A DNA stretch of 23,004 bases. It comes from JBGTLA01 sp041744375. Lineage in GTDB: Bacteria; Actinomycetota; Acidimicrobiia; Spongiisociales; ZC4RG35. The position numbers were made by a program, and so were the translations under genes. Below the pieces are notes generated by a model that worked only from the letters and a program-made list of their open reading frames with translations, was not told the origin of the DNA and made no database searches. Location of the stretch: contig JBGTLA010000123.1 in NCBI GenBank assembly GCA_041744375.1, positions 1 through 23,004 of the forward strand. The letters run 5' to 3'. How positions within the stretch are numbered: position 1 is the stretch's first letter; the number at the start of each line of letters is the position of its first letter. Positions 1-6,484 of the stretch are shown here, piece after piece.

Positions 1-606
1 GGTCGGTTCGACGCCGAGACCGTTTCCGTAGGGGTCCCCCAGAAGGGCGGCGAGCCCCGGGCGGTGACAAGGGACGAAGGCGTACGCCCGGACTCCACCG
101 ACGAGACGCTGGCAAGCCTGCGCCCCGCCTTCCACGCCGACGGCACCATCACTCCGGGTAACGCCTCACAGATCTCCGATGGGGCGGCCGCCGTGGTCCT
201 GGCCGATCGGAAGGCAGCCGAGGCTTCGGGGATGCCCGTCTTGGCCGAGATACTCGCCTACGGCCAGATTGGGGGTATCGATGCCACCTTGCACGAGCGT
301 CCCGCCGAAGCCATTCGAGTCGCCCTTAAGCAGGCCGATCTGCAACCCGCCGACCTCAACGTGGTGGAGATCAACGAGGCTTTCGCTGCCGTGGCGCTGT
401 GGTCGGCGCGCCTCCTGGAGATTTCCGAAGAGCGGGTGAACCCCAACGGCGGCGCGGTCGCCCTCGGCCACCCCATTGGCGCCTCCGGTGCCCGGGTGGT
501 GGCCACCCTCGTCTCCGAGCTAGCGCGCAGAGGTGGGGGAATCGGAGCCGCTGCCCTGTGCGGCGGCGGCGGACAAGGCGATGCCCTGATCGTGCGGGTG
601 CCCTGA
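1..606 (+). CDS. Thiolase (acetyl-CoA acyltransferase), C-terminal part
   Basis: The reading frame is open from base 1, so the N-terminal half, including the acyl-accepting cysteine, lies outside the window. The visible 201 residues carry three hallmark thiolase C-terminal motifs: NEAFAA (active-site Asn region), NPNGGAVALGHPIGASGAR (catalytic His in GHP), and CGGGGQGDA (second catalytic Cys). Thiolases cleave or form 3-ketoacyl-CoA in beta-oxidation or acetoacetyl-CoA synthesis, in the cytoplasm as tetramers. The TGA stop shares a base with the ATG of glpX (TGATG), which suggests translational coupling. Biosynthetic and degradative thiolases cannot be told apart from this fragment, so no gene symbol is given. 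Confidence 0.95.
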   Translation, partial: GRFDAETVSVGVPQKGGEPRAVTRDEGVRPDSTDETLASLRPAFHADGTITPGNASQISDGAAAVVLADRKAAEASGMPVLAEILAYGQIGGIDATLHERPAEAIRVALKQADLQPADLNVVEINEAFAAVALWSARLLEISEERVNPNGGAVALGHPIGASGARVVATLVSELARRGGGIGAAALCGGGGQGDALIVRVP

Positions 607-1595
607 TGGCCGAGCCGATCGAACGCAATCTCGGACTGGACCTGGTGCGTGTCACAGAGACGGCCGCCATGGGTGCCGCCCGCTGGCAAGGGCGCGGCGA
701 CAAGGAGGCAGCCGACCAGGCGGCCGTAGATGGGATGCGCTCCCACCTGGCAACCCTCGATATCGATGGGATAGTGGTGATCGGTGAAGGGGAGAAGGAC
801 GCGGCCCCGATGCTGTACAACGGCGAACGCGTCGGGTCAGGTGGCGGCATGCCGGTGGACGTGGCGGTCGATCCGGTGGACGGCACGACTCTCACCGCTG
901 ACGGAATGCCCGGCGCCATCGCCGTAATTGCCCTGGCTGAGGGTCACGGCACGATGTACGCGCCGGGGAGCCTCGTCTATATGGACAAGATCGCGGTGGG
1001 ACCGGAGGCGGCCGGTTCGATCGATCTGGAGGCGCCGGTTGCAGACAACCTGGCCGGTGTCGCCGAGGCGATGGACAAGAAGATCTCGGATCTGCGAGTC
1101 ATGATCCTCGACCGGCCGCGCAATCAGCGATACATCGACGACACTCGTGCCGCCGGGGCGCGCATCCGGCTCATCGTCGACGGTGACGTCGCCGGCTCGG
1201 TGGCCTGCGCCGACCCCCAGTCCGGCATCGATGTGCTGTTGGGCATCGGTGGTTCCCCCGAGGCCGTCCTCTCGGCTGCTGCGCTCGCCTGCATGGACGG
1301 CGAGATCCAGTGCAAGCTGTGGCCCCGCAACGATTCTGAGGTGCAGCTGGCAAAAGACGAGGGCTTGGACCTCGACCAGGTCCTGACCACCACCGACCTG
1401 GTCAGCTCCGACAACATCTTTTTCGCCGCTACCGGAGTCACCGGCGGCGAATACCTGCGCGGCGTGGACTTCTACGGGGGAGGATGCTCGACGCATTCGG
1501 TCATCATGCGCTCCAAGACGGGTTCGATCCGTTATATGGACGCCTTCCACAATCTGACGAAGCTCCGCAAGATCTCCGCCACTGTCTTGGACTGA
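606..1595 (+). CDS. glpX: Fructose-1,6-bisphosphatase class II (GlpX)
   Basis: The 329-residue protein matches the usual GlpX length. It has the lithium-sensitive phosphatase signature: GEGEKD at residues 60-65 and DPVDGTT at 89-95, the acidic residues that hold the catalytic metals. Other family-typical stretches are ERNLGLDLVRVTE at the N-terminus and GIGGSPEAVLSAAAL near the middle. It hydrolyses fructose-1,6-bisphosphate to fructose-6-phosphate in gluconeogenesis. Actinobacteria often rely on this class as their only FBPase. The start ATG overlaps the upstream thiolase stop by one base, so it is probably translated from the same mRNA. No clear terminator follows; 1596-1749 is a GC-rich spacer in which I see no gene. 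Confidence 0.96.
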   Translation: MAEPIERNLGLDLVRVTETAAMGAARWQGRGDKEAADQAAVDGMRSHLATLDIDGIVVIGEGEKDAAPMLYNGERVGSGGGMPVDVAVDPVDGTTLTADGMPGAIAVIALAEGHGTMYAPGSLVYMDKIAVGPEAAGSIDLEAPVADNLAGVAEAMDKKISDLRVMILDRPRNQRYIDDTRAAGARIRLIVDGDVAGSVACADPQSGIDVLLGIGGSPEAVLSAAALACMDGEIQCKLWPRNDSEVQLAKDEGLDLDQVLTTTDLVSSDNIFFAATGVTGGEYLRGVDFYGGGCSTHSVIMRSKTGSIRYMDAFHNLTKLRKISATVLD

Positions 1596-1749
1596 TCACG
1601 GAGAAGGGTCCGCTTTCGGCCCTACTGCCCCCCTCCCTCTGCGAGCAACGGAGCGAGTCGCGAGTCGATCTGGGTCATAGCCGCCGTGGCGGAGGGATCG
1701 CTGTCTGACAAGCGCCGCACGTGGCGGCGGCAGCCCGGCGCAACCGAGG

Positions 1750-1755
1750 TAACGT
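1750..1755 (+). promoter_or_regulatory. Putative -10 box TAACGT, leaderless start of the aminotransferase
   Basis: TAACGT fits the actinobacterial TAnnnT -10 consensus and ends 6 bases before the ATG at 1762, placing the transcription start at or next to the start codon. There is no Shine-Dalgarno sequence at normal spacing. The same arrangement recurs at several genes in this window. No convincing -35 box is visible. Confidence 0.5.
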
Positions 1756-1761
1756 CGGCGT

Positions 1762-2676
1762 ATGGCTGCCGGAACCCATGCCGCTGTGCCCGACGCTCGC
1801 AACGAGTCGGTGGAGATCTACATCAACGGCGAGTTCTTCCCGCGACCCGAGGCGAAGGTATCGGTGTTCGACAGCGCCTTCCTGGTGGGCGACGGGATCT
1901 GGGAGGGTCTCCGCCTTCACAACGGCCGCTTCGCCTTCCTGGACCGCCACCTCGATCGCCTTCTCCAGGCTGCAGCAGCCACCCGCATGGAGCTGGGAAT
2001 GGATCGCGACGGCATTGCAGCCGCCCTCTACTCGACCGTCGCACGCAACCGGATGACGGACGGCGTTCACGTGCGCCTCATGATCACACGGGGTGACAAG
2101 TCCACACCGTCCCAACATCCGTCGAACGTTGTTTCGGGGCCGACGATGGTCATCATCGCCGAGCACAAACGGGCCGACCCCGACATCGCCGCCGCTGGAA
2201 TCAGCCTGTTCACGGCCACCATCCGCCGTCCACCACCAGATACGTTGGACCAGCGCCTCAACTGCCACTCGAAACTCCATGAGGTCATCGCCCTGATCCA
2301 GGCCACAGAGGCCGGCGCCGACGAGGCGCTCATGTTGGACCCGACGGGGGCCGTGGCCACCTGCAACGCCACCAACTTCTTCATCGTCACCGGCGGGGAG
2401 GTGTGGACCTCGACGGGCCACTACAACCTGCACGGCATAACGCGCAGGGTGGTCCTGGAGGAAGCCGCTTCAGCCGGGATCACCACTCGCCAAACGGCTT
2501 TCTCGCTCACCGACGTCTACTCAGCCGAGGAGGCGTTCGTGACCGGAACCTTCGGGGGGTTGACCCCGGTGAGGTCGATCGACGGACGCACCGTCGGTGC
2601 CGGAGCCGAGGGCGCCATGACGTCGCGTCTGCGCGGGCTGTATCAGCGTGCCGTCGAGCGATCGGTGGCATCGTGA
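1762..2676 (+). CDS. Class IV (fold-type IV) PLP aminotransferase, BCAT/D-amino-acid-transaminase-like
   Basis: The 304-residue protein has the fold-type IV layout: YINGEFFPRPEAKVSVFDSA, then FLVGDGIWEGLRLHNGRF with LDRHLDRL, then GADEALMLDPTGAVATCNAT, then EEAFVTGTFGGLTPV at the C-terminal phosphate-binding region. Family members move amino groups between branched-chain or D-amino acids and keto acids, or lyse aminodeoxychorismate. The segment LNCHSKLHEVIA is odd: aligned by eye to the usual LKxxNxLxxVxA, the normal PLP lysine position holds Asn and the only Lys is four residues later. This may mark a distinct clade. The ATG at 1762 is supported by a TAnnnT box 6 bases upstream; a GTG at 1810 is the alternative. 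The gene overlaps the sulfotransferase-like gene by 4 bases, so the two may act together. Confidence 0.88.
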   Translation: MAAGTHAAVPDARNESVEIYINGEFFPRPEAKVSVFDSAFLVGDGIWEGLRLHNGRFAFLDRHLDRLLQAAAATRMELGMDRDGIAAALYSTVARNRMTDGVHVRLMITRGDKSTPSQHPSNVVSGPTMVIIAEHKRADPDIAAAGISLFTATIRRPPPDTLDQRLNCHSKLHEVIALIQATEAGADEALMLDPTGAVATCNATNFFIVTGGEVWTSTGHYNLHGITRRVVLEEAASAGITTRQTAFSLTDVYSAEEAFVTGTFGGLTPVRSIDGRTVGAGAEGAMTSRLRGLYQRAVERSVAS

Positions 2677-3395
2677 CGGTCACGAGGATCTCGCTGTGGT
2701 CGGGGCCGCGCAACATCTCCACCGCTCTGATGTACTCCTTCCGCCAGCGGCGCGACACCACCGTGGTGGACGAACCTCTCTACGCCCACTATCTAGCCCG
2801 GTCGGGCGTCGACCACCCAGGTCGTGACGACGTCCTCGCCGCCCAGGACACCGACGGAGAGGCGGTGGTCCGCCACCTCATATTGGGCCAGGCGCCAACG
2901 CCGGTGATGTTCTTCAAGAACATGGCCCACCACCTGCGGGGCCTCGACTGGTCATTTCTCGCCGGCCTCAGCAACGTCATCCTGACACGCGACCCCGCCG
3001 AGATGATCCCTTCCCTCATCGAACAGTTCCCCGAGCCCGACCTGGAGGGAACCGGCCTCCCCGTTCAGGTAGAATTGCTCGACGCCATCTTGGACCGGGG
3101 AGAGGATCCCATCGTGGTTGACTCGCGCATTCTCCTGGAGGATCCCGAGTCCACTCTCATCGCATTGTGTCGGCGTGTCGCCATCGACTTCGACGCAGCG
3201 ATGCTGGCCTGGGAGCCCGGACCCGTGCCCGAGGACGGAGTGTGGGCGCCTCATTGGTATGACGCCCTTCACCGCTCCACCGGTTTTGCGCCCTACCGGC
3301 CCAAGGCGACGAGGGTGCCAGACCGGTTCGCCGGTCTTCTCACCCAGGCGACACCCCTGTACGAAAGGCTGGCGGCCTACGCCCTCGGGCGCTGA
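2673..3395 (+). CDS. Sulfotransferase-like P-loop protein, coupled to the aminotransferase
   Basis: The 240-residue protein starts at a GTG inside the aminotransferase stop (GTGA overlap). Its N-terminus, ISLWSGPRNISTALMYSF, resembles the 5' phosphosulfate-binding P-loop of sulfotransferases. It is followed by DEPLYAHYL, FFKNMAHHL and LTRDPAEMIPSL; the last is like the 3'-phosphate-binding Arg/Ser motif (RDP..xxxS). Similar proteins are typically annotated as sulfotransferase family and, to my recollection, sit beside class IV aminotransferases. The true substrate is unknown. There is no signal peptide or membrane segment, so it is probably cytoplasmic. An ORF in the same frame extends back to 2403, but that part lies inside the aminotransferase gene, so the GTG at 2673 is preferred. 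Confidence 0.75.
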   Translation: MTVTRISLWSGPRNISTALMYSFRQRRDTTVVDEPLYAHYLARSGVDHPGRDDVLAAQDTDGEAVVRHLILGQAPTPVMFFKNMAHHLRGLDWSFLAGLSNVILTRDPAEMIPSLIEQFPEPDLEGTGLPVQVELLDAILDRGEDPIVVDSRILLEDPESTLIALCRRVAIDFDAAMLAWEPGPVPEDGVWAPHWYDALHRSTGFAPYRPKATRVPDRFAGLLTQATPLYERLAAYALGR

Positions 3396-3498
3396 GACCG
3401 CGCAAGAGGTGAGCCATCGTGCTGCGATTTCTACTCAGCACCCGACGTTGTGGCTGGAAGATGTCAAGAACGCACGAGCTCGATTTCGCGCCCTCTGA
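3396..3498 (+). repeat. Dispersed about 105-bp intergenic repeat, copy A
   Basis: One of three related copies in the window (others at 6271-6376 plus and 15242-15344 minus). All share GGTGAGCCATCGTG near the left end. Copies A and C also share CGTTGTGGCTGG in the centre, CGCACGAGC, and GCGCCCTCTGA at the right end. In this copy AGCCA (3412-3416) can pair with TGGCT (3451-3455), and GTGCTG with CAGCAC inside it. The copy begins right after the stop codon of the sulfotransferase-like gene and ends just before the Nudix start. It contains AGGTGAG followed by a GTG that is in frame with the Nudix gene, giving a possible 28-residue N-terminal extension. Confidence 0.75.
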
Positions 3499-3502
3499 AC
3501 GC

Positions 3503-4086
3503 ATGGATGTGTTCACGTTGCTCGAAGCGGTTCAGGCCATTGCCCGCACCGGTCTCAACTTCGCCGACAACCCCTACGATCGGGAGCGGTACCGGTGCCT
3601 GCTCGACTTGGCCGCGGCCGAGTACGAAGAACGGCTCGGTGTGGCGGAGGACGAACTCCGTGAGCGTTTCGCCGCCGAAGTGGGGACGATCACCCCCAAG
3701 GTCGGCGCCGACGCCGCCGTCATCGACGAAGACGACCGAATCCTGCTCGTGCGCCGCACCGATGACCGTCGTTGGGGTCTCATCGCCGGATGGGTGGAGC
3801 CCAATGAGCATCCCGCGGCCACAGTGGTGCGCGAAGCCGCCGAGGAAGTTGGGCTCGACATCGAAGTGATTCGGCTGGCGGGCATCGGGCACCGCCCCGC
3901 CGGGGCAGAGGCGGGACCGCATTCAACCGTGAGTGTTGTCTATTTGTGTCGAGTGGCGGGCGGCCACACAGCCCCCAGCCTCATGAAGTCATCGAGGCCC
4001 AGTGGCTCCACATCGACGAGGTCGACGAATGGCACCTCAACCACGCCGAGCTGGCTGAGATCGCCCTCCGCGCTCATCGAGCGTGA
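3503..4086 (+). CDS. Nudix hydrolase with N-terminal NDP-linked-substrate domain; frame broken near 3972
   Basis: The first 60 residues (MDVFTLLEAVQAIARTGLNF, then NPYDRERY) match the N-terminal domain of Nudix enzymes acting on nucleoside diphosphates linked to another moiety. A Nudix fold follows, with WGLIAGWVEPNEHPAATVVR, then EAAEEVGL; the canonical GX5EX7REUXEEXGU is met with Trp in place of the usual residue after GG. The frame starting at 3503 leaves the family pattern after VVYLCRVAGG and runs to 4111 with a Ser/Thr/Arg-rich tail. The -1 frame from about 3973 restores a plausible end, PQPHEVIEAQWLHIDEVDEW onwards, stopping at 4086. A run of five C at 3972-3976 is the likely site. This is a real deletion, a sequencing error, or less likely a programmed slip. 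ATG 3503 is preferred over GTG 3419, which lies in a repeat. Confidence 0.78.
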
Positions 4087-4097
4087 CGTGAATAGGT
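4087..4097 (+). repeat. Possible solo end of the dispersed repeat
   Basis: CGTGAATAGGT here is identical to the left end of repeat copy B (6279-6289). After a short difference it is followed by TCGATGG, against GCCATCG in the full copies. It sits directly after the restored Nudix stop. An 11-base match can be chance, so this is only a hint of a truncated copy. Confidence 0.25.
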
Positions 4098-4164
4098 CTC
4101 GATGGGTTTAGGGCCGCGAGTCGATGTGATGCCATTGGAATCGGAGACCTGCGGCGGCGGCGCT

Positions 4165-4185
4165 GGGGTGCGTCCGCATCACCCC
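4165..4185. terminator. Hairpin between convergent genes
   Basis: GGGGTG and CACCCC pair across a 9-base loop between the plus-strand Nudix gene and the minus-strand glycosyltransferase. There is no U tract, as is common in high-GC actinobacteria. The position between convergent genes suggests a bidirectional terminator. Confidence 0.4.
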
Positions 4186-4212
4186 TCGTTCCATTCCCAC
4201 AAGTTGTGTCGG

Positions 4213-5316
4213 TCATCGGGCAGAGCCCATCAGCTCCTCGAGCGCGTCCCGGTATCGAGGGCCCATCAAGTCCCAGCCGAAACGAACCATGCTGGGAGCT
4301 ATGAGCCTGCCGACCTCGCGTGCCTCCCCTGGATGGACGATCACCCACCGCAACCTATCGACCAGCCCGCCTTCGGGATACAGGCAGAGTTCGTGCTGTT
4401 CCACCGGCACCAGCTCGGGGTAGGAAAGACGCGCAGGTAGCACCGGCATGCACCCCGCTGCCATCCCCTCCACCACCGACACACCAAAGAACTCCTGAAG
4501 GGCCGTCGAGACGACCACATCCGCCGAGTTCAACCACTTGCGATACGCATCCAGATCGGCCAGCCCCATGTGGAGGATCCGATCACCGTGGCGGGCCGCG
4601 GCAGCGGCGAACTCGTCAGGTGCCACCCGGAAGTTCTCGCCGAGAACCACCACCTCGAAGTCGAGGCCCTCGCCGGCCAGGACATCGACAGCGGCGAAGA
4701 AGGCCTGTGGATCCTTGTCGTGTTCCCAGCGATGGTTCCACACGATCCTCACCGGACCATCGCCAACGGCCGTCGGCTCCACCCACGACAGATCCACGCC
4801 CACTTCGAGCACCTGCGCCTTGGCAGCGGCCCCTGCGATCAGATGTTCATGCGTGAGGTCGGGAAAGTGTCGAAGGAGGCGGGGGGTCTCGTCGAAGAAG
4901 GAACGCCGGTGGAACTCAGAGTTGAAGTAGACACGGTCGGCGGCCAGCGCCGAGGTCCAATTGGTCACTGCGAAATGGACGTCAGATGTCGTTTGGGGGG
5001 AATCGGGATACCCGAGCTGGGTCTCGTGGAAGTACACCCCCACCGGGGCATCGCCCAGGTAGGGCCGGGCGAAGGTCCGGAAGGCGGCAACGTCGACCAT
5101 GTCGCTCATCAACACCGCGGCCGGGGGGCGAGTGAGATCAGCACAGCGTTCAGCCAAGGTCACGGCGGCGCCCCGCATGCGCCACTTCCACCAGCGAGCC
5201 GGGTGCGTGATGAGGTCCACGGGGTGACCACAGTGAGAGACGACACCGTCGGCCCAGATGCGATGCGAGCCTCCGTAGTAGGGCTCGATGAGCAGCACCG
5301 AGGGCGCGTCGCTCAC
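4213..5316 (-). CDS. QTMAN-like glycosyltransferase (DUF3524 plus GT1 fold)
   Basis: The 367-residue protein opens with LLIEPYYGGSHRIWADGV (residues 8-25), then HPARWWKWRMRGAA (38-51), SDMVDVAAF (71-79) and YFHETQLGYP (95-104). These match the DUF3524 N-terminal domain of tRNA-queuosine alpha-mannosyltransferase (GTDC1/QTMAN). The C-terminal half is a GT-B donor domain with WNHRWEHDKDP (193-203) and GVSVVEGMAAGCMPVLP (278-294). The eukaryotic enzyme mannosylates queuosine in tRNA-Asp; the bacterial homologue's substrate is inferred, not shown. The start is GTG, overlapping the recR stop by 4 bases (GTGA), so it is translationally coupled at the end of the dnaX-ybaB-recR unit. Confidence 0.85.
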   Translation of the reverse strand: MSDAPSVLLIEPYYGGSHRIWADGVVSHCGHPVDLITHPARWWKWRMRGAAVTLAERCADLTRPPAAVLMSDMVDVAAFRTFARPYLGDAPVGVYFHETQLGYPDSPQTTSDVHFAVTNWTSALAADRVYFNSEFHRRSFFDETPRLLRHFPDLTHEHLIAGAAAKAQVLEVGVDLSWVEPTAVGDGPVRIVWNHRWEHDKDPQAFFAAVDVLAGEGLDFEVVVLGENFRVAPDEFAAAAARHGDRILHMGLADLDAYRKWLNSADVVVSTALQEFFGVSVVEGMAAGCMPVLPARLSYPELVPVEQHELCLYPEGGLVDRLRWVIVHPGEAREVGRLIAPSMVRFGWDLMGPRYRDALEELMGSAR

Positions 5317-5906
5317 AACTCCATACGGCCGATGAGGGCGCGCCCGAGGGTCAACTCGTCGGCATAGTCGAGGTCGCCGCCCACGGGAAGACCCGAGGCC
5401 AGCCTGGTGACACGCACTCCGAGGGGCTTGAACTCTCTGGCCAGGTACATGGCGGTGGCGTCGCCCTCCATCGTCGGGTTGGTGGCGGCGATCAGCTCGG
5501 AGATCTCCTCGTGGGCTATACGGTCTTTCAGTTCGGCGAAGCGGAGTTGATCGGGGCCGACTCCGTTGATGGGCGAAATCGCACCTCCGAGTACGTGGTA
5601 CCGGCCCCGAAACTCTTGGGTGCGCTCAACCACCGGTATGTCCTGGGGTCGTTCGACCACACACACGACATTGGGATCGCGCCGCGCATCTCGACAGATG
5701 GAGCACTCCTCTGAGCCGGTCATGTTGAAGCAACGACGACAGGGATGGACCTGGTCGCGCAGGTCCTGGATGGATTGGGCCAGCCGTCGGGCATCGGCGT
5801 CGTCAACCGCCAACAGGTGGAAGGCCAACCGCTGGGCGGTCTTGCGACCCACCCCTGGCAGGCGGGCGAGCTCATCGACGAGCCTCTGCACGGGTCCTTC
5901 GAACAT
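5313..5906 (-). CDS. recR: Recombination mediator RecR
   Basis: The 197-residue length is typical. A helix-hairpin-helix region (RLPGVGRKTAQRLAFHLL, residues 15-32) is followed by a four-cysteine zinc finger (C56, C59, C68, C71). A Toprim domain starts at VCVVERPQD (81-89) and includes NPTMEGDATA (143-152). The C-terminus has the GGDLDYADELTLGRAL segment. With RecF and RecO it loads RecA onto SSB-coated single-stranded DNA at gaps. The ATG at 5906 shares a base with the ybaB stop (TGATG), so the two are translationally coupled. A much longer open frame reaches 6296, but its extra N-terminus lies inside ybaB and is not conserved-looking. Confidence 0.97.
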   Translation of the reverse strand: MFEGPVQRLVDELARLPGVGRKTAQRLAFHLLAVDDADARRLAQSIQDLRDQVHPCRRCFNMTGSEECSICRDARRDPNVVCVVERPQDIPVVERTQEFRGRYHVLGGAISPINGVGPDQLRFAELKDRIAHEEISELIAATNPTMEGDATAMYLAREFKPLGVRVTRLASGLPVGGDLDYADELTLGRALIGRMEL

Positions 5907-6229
5907 CAGCCGAGCAATCCCCCAAGATCGAGGCCACCCGTCAGCCCGCCCAGTTGGTCCCCGGCAGCCTCGGTAGCCGCCTTCATCGCCTGGTTCACGG
6001 CCGCTACCACCAGGTCTTCGAGCATCTCGACATCGCCGGGATCCACCACCGAAGGGTCCACGGAGATGCTCAAGAGCTCCTGGGCCCCGGACACGGTGGC
6101 CGTGACAACTCCCCCTCCCGCCGTGCCCTGGAAGGTTCGGGTAGCGAGCTCCTGTTGGGCGGCGGCCAGCTGCTCTTGCATCTGCTGTGCCTGCTTCATG
6201 ATCTGGCGCATGTCGGGCGGGCGATTCAT
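5906..6229 (-). CDS. YbaB/EbfC nucleoid-associated protein
   Basis: This 107-residue protein begins MNRPPDMRQIMKQAQQMQEQ and continues with a Gln/Ala-rich helix, then GTAGGGVVTATVSG and LVVAAVNQAMKAA, the typical YbaB/EbfC pattern. The C-terminus is a Gly/Leu-rich tail (GGLTGGLDLGGLLG), also common in the family. Members form dimers that bind DNA and cap or organise the nucleoid. The order dnaX-ybaB-recR is widely conserved in bacteria. A TACCCT sequence on the minus strand (6262-6267) could be a -10 box, giving a leader of about 25 bases and letting ybaB-recR be expressed independently of dnaX. Confidence 0.95.
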   Translation of the reverse strand: MNRPPDMRQIMKQAQQMQEQLAAAQQELATRTFQGTAGGGVVTATVSGAQELLSISVDPSVVDPGDVEMLEDLVVAAVNQAMKAATEAAGDQLGGLTGGLDLGGLLG

Positions 6230-6270
6230 CGGTCATCCGATCGTCGATGTCTGGTGCGTCCAGGGTAGTT

Positions 6271-6376
6271 AGAGGGCGCGTGAATAGGTGAGCCATCGTG
6301 TTGCGACTTCTGCTCGAAACCGGCTGTTGCGACTGGAGGGGCAGAACCCGCGATCTCTACCTGTGCCCCCTCGTGA
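6271..6376 (+). repeat. Dispersed about 105-bp intergenic repeat, copy B
   Basis: This copy lies in the 255-base gap between dnaX and ybaB, antisense to both. It shares GGTGAGCCATCGTG with copies A and C, then diverges more (TTGCGACTTCTGCTC). It ends CCCCCTCGTGA where A and C end GCGCCCTCTGA. Its left edge, GAGGGCGCGTGAATAGG, resembles the reverse complement of the right edge of copy C (GAGGGCGCGCAAGTAGG), so the element has imperfect terminal inverted repeats. It also has the AGGTGAG-GTG arrangement, but this copy's short frame differs in several codons. Confidence 0.65.
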
Positions 6377-6452
6377 GGACCGGTGACAGCCAGTACGGTT
6401 CGATGAGGTCTCACCCCGAGTCTGGTCCCGACCTTGCACCGACCCGCGAGAG

Positions 6453-6483
6453 AGGGCGCCTCGCTCCCCCAGGGGGAGGCGCG
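6453..6483. terminator. Strong hairpin just after dnaX
   Basis: GCGCCTC and GAGGCGC form a 7-bp outer stem, with CCCC and GGGG able to pair inside it. The structure begins two bases after the dnaX stop on the minus strand. It lacks a U tract. It could terminate, attenuate or stabilise the dnaX transcript ahead of ybaB. Confidence 0.5.
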
Positions 6484-6484
6484 C

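Noticed and set aside
5313..6296. A 327-residue recR frame
   Set aside because: The first 130 residues are out-of-frame ybaB sequence with no family pattern; RecR starts at ATG 5906.
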